Positions 46,901 through 59,636 of a stretch of DNA of 64,000 nucleotides are shown piece by piece. The position numbers and the translations under genes are program-made. Every line of letters begins with the position of its first letter. Within the stretch, counting starts at the first letter, position 1. This DNA is from Branchiostoma belcheri (taxonomy: Eukaryota > Chordata > Leptocardii > Amphioxiformes > Branchiostomatidae). The stretch spans positions 832,277-896,276 of the forward strand of contig NW_017802713.1 of the NCBI RefSeq assembly GCF_001625305.1, given 5' to 3'. Below the pieces are notes generated by a model. It made no database searches, was not told the origin of the DNA, and saw only the letters and a program-made list of their open reading frames with translations.

Positions 46901-49841
46901 CCTTGTTTTGCGGTGACCTATGAAGTAAATAAATTTAAACAAAGGGGAGTTGGCCGGCCATAGAGGGTCCAATTTGCCTGCATAGGCACAGGCAACTCCC
47001 CTGGCCAGCTACATTTTTGTTAGGCGGATTTCTACTATTTATTCAGCCTGCAAAAGAGATCTGGTGGAGACTAACTTTGCATTGCTATGGGTAACATGAC
47101 AATCATCTGAAATTACATTCAGTAATTCAATAAATTTTATGCATGGTTGTAAAAACACACGAAGTTCTTTGATTGCCATGCGAAATGTTTGAGTTTTCGT
47201 TTTAACTGTGCACGTGCTTTAGCTTTGGTGTATGCCTTGTATGTACAGGTGATACATTCTTACGGTTTGTACTTATGGAGATCATTATGATTGCATTATC
47301 GATTAGAAAATAAAACTGTATCTGAAAATTTATATATAGAGCCTACCAGAAGTTTGAATTACTTCGTCCTTGTTCCTTTATGAAGTGCTCTCCAACTCAG
47401 ATTCCCCATATCCTGTAACAAATGGGTCTATATATTCTGTACACAGTGTTATGATTTATTTATGTGCACTTTTGCAGGGTTGTTTCGCCGTGCCATTCTC
47501 CAGAGTGGTTCGGCTCTATCTACGTGGTCGATGGCACATAATCCCCGCCACTCAGCCACAATTTTAGCGGAGAGAGTGGGGTGCTGCCGAGACGACACCC
47601 TCCGGACAGTAGACTGTCTCCGCGACAAACCCTACACTGACTTACTCCTCAAGGAAGCCACGTTTTCAGGCTCCCCGTTTTACTCCATGTTCGGTCCTGT
47701 CGTGGACGGCACTGTTATAACGGACAATCCGAGAAGGCTTCTGGAAGGAGACCTGTTCCGTAGTTATGATCTGATGCTTGGTATCGCCGAAAACGATGGC
47801 TACAACTACGTCGGCAACTTGTCAGGCATCAACAGTGGTCTCCCAGAAGACGCATTCAGAGTTGTCGTCAGCGACTTTGTCAATCACGTCTTTCCCTATA
47901 GAGAAAATGAAATTCAGGACGCCATCTTGTTTATTTACACGAACTGGGGAAACGACAATAATGAGACAAGGCGACGTAGTGTTGTGCGTATGTTCACGGA
48001 ACAGCAGATTGCAGTGCCTATCATTGACGTTGCCAACACACACTCTATACGAAATACGGAAAGCTCGACTTATTTTTACTGTTTCACGTATAGAGCGGAC
48101 AACAGTCCTTTTCCGAAATGGGCAGGGGCAGTTAACGGCGAAGAACTGCCATTTCTATTTGGCGCTCCCTTGGCACCCTTGAAAATGTTTCAAAATCAAA
48201 ATTTCTCCAAAGCAGAAACGATGTTGAGTGCTGCCATCATGACCTACTGGAGCAACTTTGCCAAAAGCGGGTAAGCTAAGTCCTTTACACGTATGATTCT
48301 GCACTGCGTTTCTTCCTATAAGCCTTGGGGAATGCACTCTTACATAAGGCCACAGCAATTGGATTGGATGACATCAGCGCGCGCATTAATTTTCGCCTGA
48401 TTTTGGAAAAAAATTTGTTGCCTTCTCACAGTGGTCAACATGCCGAAAATGGGCAAAGATGTCTGCTGCCATGCCGGAAGGTGGATGGCAGATAACTATA
48501 TGAAGAGAGGAGACAAGAAAAGGCTCTGACTTTATGTTTTGTTTCTTACTTTGATGCAGTGATTTGTGTTGCTGGCTGTGTATATGTGATGTCCCCACTG
48601 AAACCATGCATTTGTACAATGATTGAGTCAAAATTTTAAATTGTAGGAACCTTGTTTTTTCGGCCCGCCTTGTTTTTTTCGCCCTATCGCATTAGATTTT
48701 GGAGTCTGCGAAGGATGTCATCCATAAAATTTATTTGCTGTGGCCTAATCCTTTTGGAATGCACTCTTACATTAGAAACAATGTAGCATGTTTGGCCACT
48801 GTGGGTAAGTAGGAGAAGTTTTACAGCACCTCACCGCGATGTTTGCAGTCATCGCAGCTTCTCGTGTGAGTCTAGATCTGCAGAGTTTGACAACCTTCAA
48901 TAGTAATATTGTTTTTACACATGGATGTACATATGTCTATGAATAATTGGGAATACAAGTATATCTAAGAGCGAGCTGATATCAGTTTCAAATGTCAGTG
49001 TCGATTAAATATTGTTTTGTATCACTTTTTTTTCAGAAATCCGGAAGAACCTAAAAATCAGCAAACCACGTTCATCCACGAGAGGCCGAACAGGTACGAG
49101 CGGATCGCCTGGGAGCCGTACAGCGTGGACAACTGCAGCACGTGCCGGGAGAACTTCATGTACCTGGGGATGAACCCGCGGACATCGCGGGGGTTCCGGT
49201 CGCAGAGGGTGGCGTTCTGGATCGAGCTGGTCCCGAAGTTGCTGCGCCCGCAGGCCGTCCCCGGACACAACAAGCTACACCCGCCACTCACTCCCAACGA
49301 GATGTGTGAGATTCCTGACCTAGCTCGGACTATTGCCGGTAAAAACGGACTTGCAGTGCGCTATCCAGACGATAGGTTGAAGACCTTCGGTGGGAAGAAG
49401 CAGGCATCGGACAAGTGTATCCCCGTGCCCGCAACCGCTGTGTCCCCTTCCCCGGCAACTGATCAAGGTACGTCCGACCAGATTCCGCATGATTGGGCTG
49501 ATCTCCATCACAGCACGGACCACATGGAGCCTAAGTCATCAGGACTGAGTGTCGTCATTGCCGTCGGCGCGACCTTACTGTGTCTAAACCTTGTCGTACT
49601 TATTGTCTGTTACAAGAGAGCCAGGCGGCGACGCAGGAAAGCTGATGAAATCATCCATAGACAAGAGAGGACAAGACTGACGGCATCGGACATGCACAGT
49701 TTGCTAAAGATACACGAGACTGCACATCGTTACGAGTCGAGTCAGAGTGATGAGACGTTAGAACTGGAGGAAATAGCCACAAAGAGCAGCTGCCTGGTGG
49801 AACATGAGGATATAGAGGACACCAAGACTCGTGTTGTATAA
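43504..49841 (+). CDS. NLGN-like: Neuroligin-like cell-adhesion receptor, gene A (exon 1 frameshifted)
   Basis: Five exons: 43504-43905, 45518-45676, 46303-46488, 47478-48270, 49037-49841. All introns are GT-AG with phases that join in frame. Allowing for one missing base in exon 1, the product is about 781 residues, close to the usual neuroligin length. Parts in order: signal peptide (about 1-22), carboxylesterase-like ectodomain, transmembrane helix about 684-706 ([20 protein letters not shown]), basic stop-transfer KRARRRRRK and a cytoplasmic tail of about 75 residues. Family marks are [58 protein letters not shown] and [10 protein letters not shown]. The nucleophile elbow reads G-F-G-T-G, so the catalytic serine is absent as in neuroligins; the acid and base positions read Asp (AENDG) and Asn (AVNGEE). 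Known neuroligins are postsynaptic partners of neurexins; that role here is inference. The tail ends TRVV rather than a standard class I PDZ ligand. Confidence 0.9.
43906..45517 (+). other. Gene A intron 1
   Basis: 1612-bp GT-AG intron. Contains a short tandem stretch at 45280-45360 (TACAGATACAGATTCATG type units). No other feature recognised. Confidence 0.8.
45518..45676 (+). CDS. NLGN-like: Gene A exon 2
   Basis: 159 nt between acceptor CTGCAG and donor TTTTTG|GTACGT. It encodes [20 protein letters not shown] onward, with the oxyanion-hole region (HGGGYTSGT) and [14 protein letters not shown]. Same length and phases as gene B exon 2. Confidence 0.92.
46141..46255 (+). mobile_element. Retrotransposon 3' tail in gene A intron 2
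   Basis: GCCTGCGAAGCTGGAGTGTT then ACGCCGAAGGGCGGTTATAC and CGGCTATACAGATAC match the UTR at 1465-1560 (- strand). It ends about 47 bp before exon 3. Confidence 0.65.
46303..46488 (+). CDS. NLGN-like: Gene A exon 3
   Basis: 186 nt between ATGCAG and GCAG|GTAGAA. It encodes [20 protein letters not shown], the [10 protein letters not shown] strand, and the elbow [12 protein letters not shown] where the esterase serine is replaced by glycine. Confidence 0.92.
46496..47082. mobile_element. MULE-like DNA transposon with 9-bp target duplication
   Basis: Element 46505-47073 lies in intron 3 of gene A, starting 16 bp after the splice donor. It is flanked by perfect 9-bp direct repeats ACTTTGCAT (46496-46504, 47074-47082). 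Ends TAGTCTCCACCAGAT... and its inverse match over about 46-50 bp (including TGCAGGCTGAATAAATAGTA). Nine-base duplications with long inverted ends are typical of Mutator-like elements; a few other superfamilies also give 8-9 bp. No transposase is present. The interior holds the 3' part of a non-LTR ORF, and a hairpin GGGGAGTTG...CAACTCCCC near 46945-47000. Confidence 0.75.
46728..46890 (+). pseudogene. Captured retrotransposon ORF tail inside the MULE-like element
   Basis: One frame reads [17 protein letters not shown], stop, then [15 protein letters not shown], stop. This is the normal C-terminus of CR1/jockey-like reverse transcriptases, broken by a stop codon. Confidence 0.7.
47478..48270 (+). 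CDS. NLGN-like: Gene A exon 4
   Basis: 793 nt from acceptor TTGCAG to donor GCGG|GTAAGC. Runs from [17 protein letters not shown] to [10 protein letters not shown]. Contains the Cys pair region [32 protein letters not shown], the acid position AENDG and the former base position [12 protein letters not shown]. Confidence 0.93.
48271..49036 (+). other. Gene A intron 4
   Basis: 766-bp GT-AG intron, more than half occupied by MITE-A copy 4. Confidence 0.85.
48345..48748. mobile_element. MITE-A, copy 4 (long subtype), in gene A intron 4
   Basis: TAAGGCCACAGCAATTGGAT with GATGACATCAGCGCGCGCAT at the left, GGATGTCATCCATAAAATTT and GCTGTGGCCTAA at the right. The core matches the copy at 26938. Confidence 0.85.
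49037..49841 (+). CDS. NLGN-like: Gene A exon 5
   Basis: 805 nt from acceptor TTTTCAG to the TAA at 49839-49841. Encodes the end of the esterase fold ([33 protein letters not shown]), the stalk, the transmembrane helix and the tail. It carries a C-S-T-C motif in [11 protein letters not shown] that gene B also has as C-P-T-C. Confidence 0.93.
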
Positions 49842-50434
49842 AGTGTAAAACTGATAAGTCGAGACCAATCTCATCATATACCACACAGTTGCCTCTGACG
49901 AATTATATAAGTCCAGTCTTCTCATTCTTATCGTGTATAAAGTTAATGTTCCATGATACGTATTTTGAACTGCAAAGGCATTTTTTATAGTTGAATGTGT
50001 TAGTATTGCGTTTTAGTCTGTAACGGGAGGAGAAGCTCTGGAGCACATGGTAACGTTAAATTAATTAGGAAAAATTAAGTGGAAAATAATGTATAGATAT
50101 TGAACACTGTATAGCTTTTACATGTTTCCTGTTGAGCAACGAAGCTTAAAATTCACGGCAAAATGATGCATTCAAAGGAAATCTAGTATGTTTTTAGATG
50201 AATACAGTTATAAGAATACAATTATAAGTATTTAAATGTGGTGCTATTTCCTGCTTGATTTGGTACACGGATGTGTTTTTCGGTACATGAATGTGTATTT
50301 CTTGTCCTTTGAATGAATCAGCACACCAGAGTGTTCTAGCTTTAATCTCTGTGGCAATGCCATGGCCTCTGGGCAGCCTCCCTAATGCCAGGGGCACTCT
50401 TTTTACATACGATATGAGCATCATGCCTCTGGTA

Positions 50435-50602
50435 CTCTCTAAAGATTTCTTAATCTTTGTCTCCTGTGAATCACCATTATTAATTGTAGTTTTTCGGGCA
50501 ATCTAGGAATGTGCCACACTTTCAAGTTTTCTTAATCTTTGTCTCCTGTGAATCACCATTATTAATTGTAGTTTTTCGGGGCATCTAAGAATGTGCTACA
50601 CT
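50435..50602. repeat. Tandem duplication, about 85-bp unit
   Basis: TTTCTTAATCTTTGTCTCCT and CACCATTATTAATTGTAGTT occur twice, followed by ATCTA(G/A)GAATGTGC.ACACTT. Confidence 0.9.
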
Positions 50603-51087
50603 TATCCGTAATCATGTGTGCCTTATGGAGATACAGATTTGCGTTTCCCCCTAGATGTTGTTATATAAGCTAGGTCATATTCCATGTCGAATTCAAACCT
50701 TGTGATCAGGTCATGGCTGTTTCTATCACCTGCCTTTGATGTCCTGTGGTTCCTGTGGGAAGGTCCCATGGCGACGGAATTTTCCACTTCAGGAGTTTCC
50801 CCGCCACGTCGGACAGACTGGCGCCGACGTACAAAGTATCCGGGTCTATGCTGCCTCCCTGCCATCAATATTCAGTAATGGGAAAACTTTGTGCTCGTAT
50901 CCAAGATTCGATTTGTTTCGGAGTCATCGTGACTCGAGAGCACTGAATCATAGATCCAGGGGATTACATGCACTTGTTGCTGGACTATCTAATCCTTGGA
51001 TTAATGGGTTTTATAATAACTTTTCCTGAACAAATACCTTGCTCTCCATCCATTTTGGAAAACAAGATATGATATAACATTAGCCTC

Positions 51088-51200
51088 GTGTCAAGTCTCA
51101 CTGGGTCAATCTATTGAGGAAGACCAGAGTGACTGGGCAAAAGCTCTAAGTGAGAACCAACCTCTATGTTGTAACAAAGGTTTTAACTTTACAAAAACAT
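51088..51200 (+). mobile_element. Penelope-like single arm (D)
   Basis: CACTGGGTCAATCTATTGAG then GAAGACCAGAGTGACTGGGC and AAAAGCTCTAAGTGAGAACC match the arms of pair B. The hammerhead-like core is degraded (TTGAGGA; GCAAAA instead of TCGAAA). Confidence 0.55.
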
Positions 51201-51636
51201 TAAAATATTGCATATATTAAGACGAAATAACAGTTCTGTTTATTCCTTTAAGATATTAACATGTTGCCAGAAGATCTTTCTGTTGTTTGATGTTATTTTG
51301 CGATTTCAATAATTCAAGATAACTATGTATTCGTGAGTAAGATGATGTGTAATCTACTGTTACTATTAAGTCCACGTGTATTTTGTATTCTGAAGGGAGT
51401 CCTTGAATAGTTATTTAAACTATATAGTAAACGTATGAATTACACATTTCTACCATGTACCAGTGGGTGTTGAATTACTGACTTTTGACATGTGCGACTG
51501 ATCGACATTGAAATACACAATTATATAAACTGAAGCAACCTTGTGAAATGAGTGTTTTGAATAAAATGTTGTATATGAGGAACGCTACATTTACCTTCAA
51601 GTTGATTCATAGGCTTGTTGCATTTATGGATTGTTT

Positions 51637-51800
51637 ATTATTATTTATTTGTTTATTGCGAGTTTACACACACAAATGAAAACAGTATGTAATGAATATG
51701 TACAACCAAATGTGTCCAAGAAACCTAAGGGTTTATCGAGTGGGTTCTCCTAAAATCCAATTGTTTTTATGGCCTCTTTTTACACACGTGTATTGTAAAT
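51637..51800 (-). mobile_element. Probable retrotransposon 3' tail
   Basis: TTATTATTATTTATTTGTTTATTG on the + strand is an (AATAA)n-type tail plus AATAAA on the - strand, followed by UTR-like sequence. Weak evidence. Confidence 0.3.
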
Positions 51801-52312
51801 AAGTGACAACGAAACAAACAAATTAAATCAAAATAGATACAAAATAATATGGAGTTAACACGACGAACTAACTAACTAACTAACTAATTGACTAAACAAC
51901 AAAGTAAGATTGTCATATATTCAAAGTGAAAATTTCAGGTTTAGTTGGGCGGCACAATTTATGTATTGTCTTACTGGCGAATAAAAAAGATGGTTACTTT
52001 AGCAATTTACGACTTACACACAAGGCTACATATGACTCACTCTAAGAACTAGGAAAGCTCTCCACAGTCAATGATGTACAGTAAAATCCGTTAGACGTGA
52101 GTGAAATAAGATAATCAGCGGTTGAAGTGACGGTCAATGTCGGTTGGGGAGTGACAAGTGATAAAAAGTGTTGCATGTTATTCATCAAACAGCGGAGAAG
52201 ATAGCAAAGACAAATGATATCTCAATATTTTATGCGCTCGGATAGCCCGGATTTTATTAAGCAGTATATCATAACACACACTCTTACACACGTCTTCAAC
52301 CATACAAACATG

Positions 52313-55373
<3,061 letters not shown>

Positions 55374-57275
55374 CTATAGGAAAGACAATGTGTGCAGAAA
55401 TAACAGATAATTTTAGTGTCATCTTACATAGGGTGGGGAATCTTAAATAATTACGAAGGTCGTATAATTTGAATGGTAACGACTCGTTATATGTTGATTT
55501 GTCCAGACATACAGTTATTGATAAAAATGCATTCAAACTTTGATACACTAATGATAATGATACACTAAAACTTTGTCCCAACACATCAAATTAAGTTCTT
55601 GACAACTTTGGACTCTAAACATCGACGGATATATAATAGGATTATACCTTCGTCCAGTCACGTGACCTGGGTGACCTTTGACTCCTAGGTCACATGACTA
55701 TCCTTCAGAGGTGAAGAAAGATGGCGGATGTTGATGAAGCTTCTAAATCTGAACGTTTTAGTTGTGAAATGTTTTTTTTTTAGTTTTAAATTGGTCCTTT
55801 ATTTTCTATAATAGGATTATAGCTGGCTGTAGAAGTACTGTATGTAAATATCACTAAATCAGAATCAGAAATGTATTTTATCATTTACATTTAATCTGAA
55901 CATGGCCGTTTGTTATTTCTTCAAGATCGATTTTCTTGAACTTGTAACTTTTGTCCATTTCACCCCTACACGTACATGTCCCTAGAGATGCATTGATCTG
56001 TACAATTAGGGTCAACATTGCTTTTGAAAACAGCGTAATTTCTAAAGAATATTTTTCTTGCCTGTATGTATGCAGACTGAGTTCTTCAGAACGTCAGAGG
56101 AACACCGAGGAAGTAGTTTCACATTGGGTTTATTATTAATATTATTTATCAAACACCAAGTTCCTCCGAGATCTCTTCTTTTGTAGTCATTTACTTAATC
56201 ACTTAATTGAAAGGAATCACATTAGATTGTATAGATTGCGTATAGATTAGTGGACTGGTCTAACAGCCAACCAGATGGCCAGACTGGCGGAGCACCGCCG
56301 GCAGTGGAAGAACTTGGCCAAACAGCATGCTGCCCCGACGGCTGACTAAGCTATGGGAGAGAGTGAGAGTGAGTGAGATTGTTTCATTTGTTATTTATAT
56401 TTTTTGTTATTATTTATGTCAGTTCAAATATTTGCTTACTGTTTTGTTACTTCAATTCTGCATTGATTGGAAAGTACATACTTTCCTTTCATACATATTA
56501 TTTCTATTATTTGACCTCTGATCTCCAATTCACTTTTATTTTTCTATGCTGATTTTGTTTCAAGTTTGTCATAATTTCAGCATAATTTGTATGTTTTATT
56601 TATTATCAAAAATATAATCATTATTGTTATTATTATTATTATTATTTTATGTTGCTGGATTCCAGGAAGAATAGTATGGAGTTTACCATACTAATGGAGA
56701 TCTCAATAAACAAACAAAGTTCCAAGTTTCATTCAAATTACCAGTTTGAAGCTCACGGACAGTAAAGCCTAATCATCTAAAGCAAATGACTACCTAAGCT
56801 TCTTAAGGACAATGATTGATACATGCCAGCTAGCATCAGCATTACAAAGCCTTTAGTACAAAAACAAATGATACCTCCTTTACTCCGTGGTCGATAAACT
56901 GGCCTTGACTGCAATTACTAGTCAAAAGGGTTTATCTGTAATTCAGGCCTAGTGGAGTACCTCTGAGTGAGAATAAGCTTTGTATGCGCATTCTAGCAGC
57001 ACTGTTTAACTTGATTACTGGCCAGATCACGAAGAAACTCTCTGTGGCTTTTGCAGGGTGACCCCAATGATCTTCTAGCCCTATAATGACCTGGTACAGT
57101 TGATTGACTCACAATCAGAGCTGATATTCTTCGACCGAGTCGGTAGCCCATTCCACCCTCTTTAATTATCTCTACGTCTCTAGAAAATTACAACCCTTGT
57201 TGCAGCAATGCCACAGGAGACGTCTCTTAGCACTTGCCAGATATTTTTTTTTCAGATTCCATGTTGCTTGGCTGG
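55374..57275. other. Inside presumed gene B intron 1; no exon recognised
   Basis: No signal-peptide exon or neuroligin-like segment on the - strand. Contains the retrotransposon tail at 56265-56720. Confidence 0.5.
56265..56720 (+). mobile_element. Non-LTR retrotransposon 3' end
   Basis: One frame reads TGLTANQMARLAEHRRQWKN then LAKQHAAPTAD and stop, resembling the C-terminus of a retrotransposon ORF. An AT-rich UTR follows, with (TTA)n at about 56620-56648 and AATAAACAAACAAAG at the end. Confidence 0.5.
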
Positions 57276-57682
57276 CAAAATATTACGTGGTTTAGTCATA
57301 AAGGGACGGGAGTTTCATTCTAAGACATTGCCGTGTAATTTTAGATGAGTTCGTCAATAAACAACAAACTGTTGCTGCTTCACTAGCTAAATGACACTAA
57401 TTTATCAGTCCGCTGACCCATTTTAATGTATTTTAAGGTATTTGAGCAAAATATTACGTGGTTTAGTGATAAAGGAGTGGGATTATTCATCTAGGACATT
57501 GCCGTGCAATTTTAGATGAATTCGACAACAAACAACAAACTGTTGCTGCTTCACTAGCTAAATGACACTAATTCATCAGTCCGCTGACCCATTTGAAGGT
57601 ATTTTAAGGTATTTGAGCAAAATATTACGTGGTTTAGTGATAAAGGAGTGGGATTATTCATCTACGACATTGCCGTGTAATT

Positions 57683-58614
57683 ACCTTCGCCAAGAAGGTT
57701 ATGTTTTCAGGGGCGTTCGTGTATGTGTGTGTGTGTGTGTGTGTCTGTCTGTCTGTCTGTCTGTCTGTAAACACGATAACTTGAGAAGGCCTTGATGGAT
57801 TGTCTTGATACTTGGTAGGTGGGTAGGTCTTGATGAGACCTCAAAATGATTAGATTTTGGACCCCCTAGCGGCATGTTATGGTACTGCAGCTGAACTTCC
57901 GGTTTTGATATCTCATGATCTAGACATGCTATGGTGATAAAATTTAGATGGTAGGTAGCTCTTGTGCTGGGAAAGAAGTGACGTGAGTGTAGGCCCCCTA
58001 GCAGCTTGCTCTGGAACTGCAGGGATAAATTCTTGAAAATATTCAAAAGGGGATAACTCAAGAACCGGTTGACGGATCGTCGTGATTTTTGGTATGTAGG
58101 TAGCTTACGTGATGCTTAATATAATTATGTGACAGTTATGCAAATATGGATGTAATTTGCATAATTTATGGGGAAATTCTATAAATCAGCTGCATTCCAT
58201 GATAGGACAATTGAAGCTTGTGACATTGGTAATTGACAACGAGAGAAACACAGGAAGATGTTGATTATGTTAATAATGACTTAATTTGCATAATTAATGA
58301 GAAAATTTTATAATTATGTAATGATAACTGCCTGGAATTTCATACTTGTGGTATTTGAAAGTTAAATTGAGGTGAACATCATTAAACATAATTTATTCAA
58401 ATCAGGACCTCATTTGCATAATTTATTAGGAAATGCTAGAATGCATTCTTTGTTAATATGAGACTGTCTTTTGGTTGAGATTATGATAAAATGATATAAT
58501 TCATGAAAATAAGGTTCCTATTTCTTAAATCAGGGGGGAATAATCTAATCTAAACTTTGTCAGTCATAAAGATTAACATCATTTGGCGAAGGTATGAGAT
58601 CGGGGAACTCTAGT
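57683..58614 (-). mobile_element. Helentron-like non-autonomous element, copy 2
   Basis: Reverse-oriented copy of 2954-3868, 932 bp, inserted in the 171-bp array so both ends are exact: ACCTTCGCCAAGAAGGT on one side, GGGGAACTCTAGT on the other. The array sequence AATT|TT is split with no target duplication, matching Helentron behaviour. An open frame at 58061-57699 matches that at 3508-3852 in the other copy but ends in a microsatellite and lacks a known domain. Confidence 0.6.
57722..57768. repeat. (TG)n-(TCTG)n microsatellite
   Basis: TG repeat followed by six to seven TCTG units, inside the Helentron-like element near its 3' end. Confidence 0.95.
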
Positions 58615-59636
58615 TTCAGATGAGTTCGTCAATAAACAACAAACTGTTGTTGCTTCACTAGCTAAATGACACTAATTTATCAGCCCGCTGACCCATTTTT
58701 AAGGTATTTTAAGGTATTTGAGCAAAATATTACGTGGTTTAGTGATAAAGGAGTGGGATTTTCCTTCTAAGACATTGCCGTGCAATTTTAGATGAATTCG
58801 ACAACAAGCAACAAACTGTTGCTGCTTCACTAGCTAAATGACACTAATTCATCAGTCCGCTGACCCATTTTAAGGTATTTTAAGGTATTTGAGCAAAATA
58901 TTACGTGGTTTAGTGATAAAGGAGTGGGATTTTCCTTCTAAGACATTGCCGTGCAATTTTAGATGAATTCGACAACAAGCAACAAACTGTTGCTGCTTCA
59001 CTAGCTAAATGACACTAATTCATCAGTCCGCTGACCCATTTGAAGGTATTTTAAGGTATTTGAGCAAAATATTAGCTGGTTTAGTGATAAAGGAGTGGGA
59101 TTCTTCATCTACGACATTGCCGTGTAATTTTAAATGAGTTTGTCAACAAGCAACAAACTGTTGTTGCTTCACTAGCTAAAATGACACTAATTTATCAGTC
59201 CGCTGACCCATTTTAATGTATTTTAAGGTATTTGAGCAAAATATTACGTGGTTTAGTGATAAAGGAGTGGGGTTCTTCATCTACGACATTGCCGTGCAAT
59301 TTTAGATGAGTTTGTCAACAAGCAACAAACTGTTGCTGCTTCACTAGCTAAATGACACTAATTTATCAGTCCGCTGACCCATTTTAAGGTATTTTAAGGT
59401 ATCTGAGCAAAATATTACGTGGTTTAGTGATAAAGGAGTGGGATTCTTCATCTACGACATTGCCGTGCAATTTTAGATGAGTTCGTCAACAAGCAACAAA
59501 CTGTTGCTGCTTCACTAGCTAAATGACACTAATTTATCAGTCCGCTGACCCATTTTAATGTATTTTAAGAGCAAAATATTACGTGGTTTAGTGATAAAGG
59601 AGCGGTATTTTCCACCTACGACATTGCCGTGCAATT

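Larger units (their letters stand above)
49842..52312. other. Intergenic region between convergent neuroligin-like genes
   Basis: About 2.5 kb holding the 3' UTRs of both genes. An AATAAA lies at 51560-51565 on the + strand but is far from the gene A stop, so its use is uncertain. It also holds the duplication at 50435, the Penelope-like fragment at 51088 and a retrotransposon tail at 51637. Confidence 0.6.
57276..59636. repeat. Satellite-like tandem array, about 171-bp unit
   Basis: GCAAAATATTACGTGG (or close variants) recurs at about 57276, 57446, 57617, 58722, 58892, 59063, 59236, 59407 and 59571, so the period is 164-173 bp. Units also share CAACAAACTGTTGCTGCTTC, ATCAGTCCGCTGACCCATTT and CATTGCCGTGCAATTTTAGA. 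The array is broken by the Helentron-like element (57683-58614) and by the retrotransposon (59637-62604), and resumes at 62605. Confidence 0.95.

Noticed and set aside
49005-49297. Two Arg/Pro-rich frames antisense to gene A exon 5
   Set aside because: Shadows of the conserved coding exon.
43504-49841. Active cholinesterase or carboxylesterase
   Set aside because: The nucleophile elbow lacks serine in both genes, and the transmembrane helix and overall layout fit neuroligin instead.
57276-59636. Alpha-satellite-like identity because of the 171-bp period
   Set aside because: Sequence is unrelated and the window is not primate; only the length agrees.
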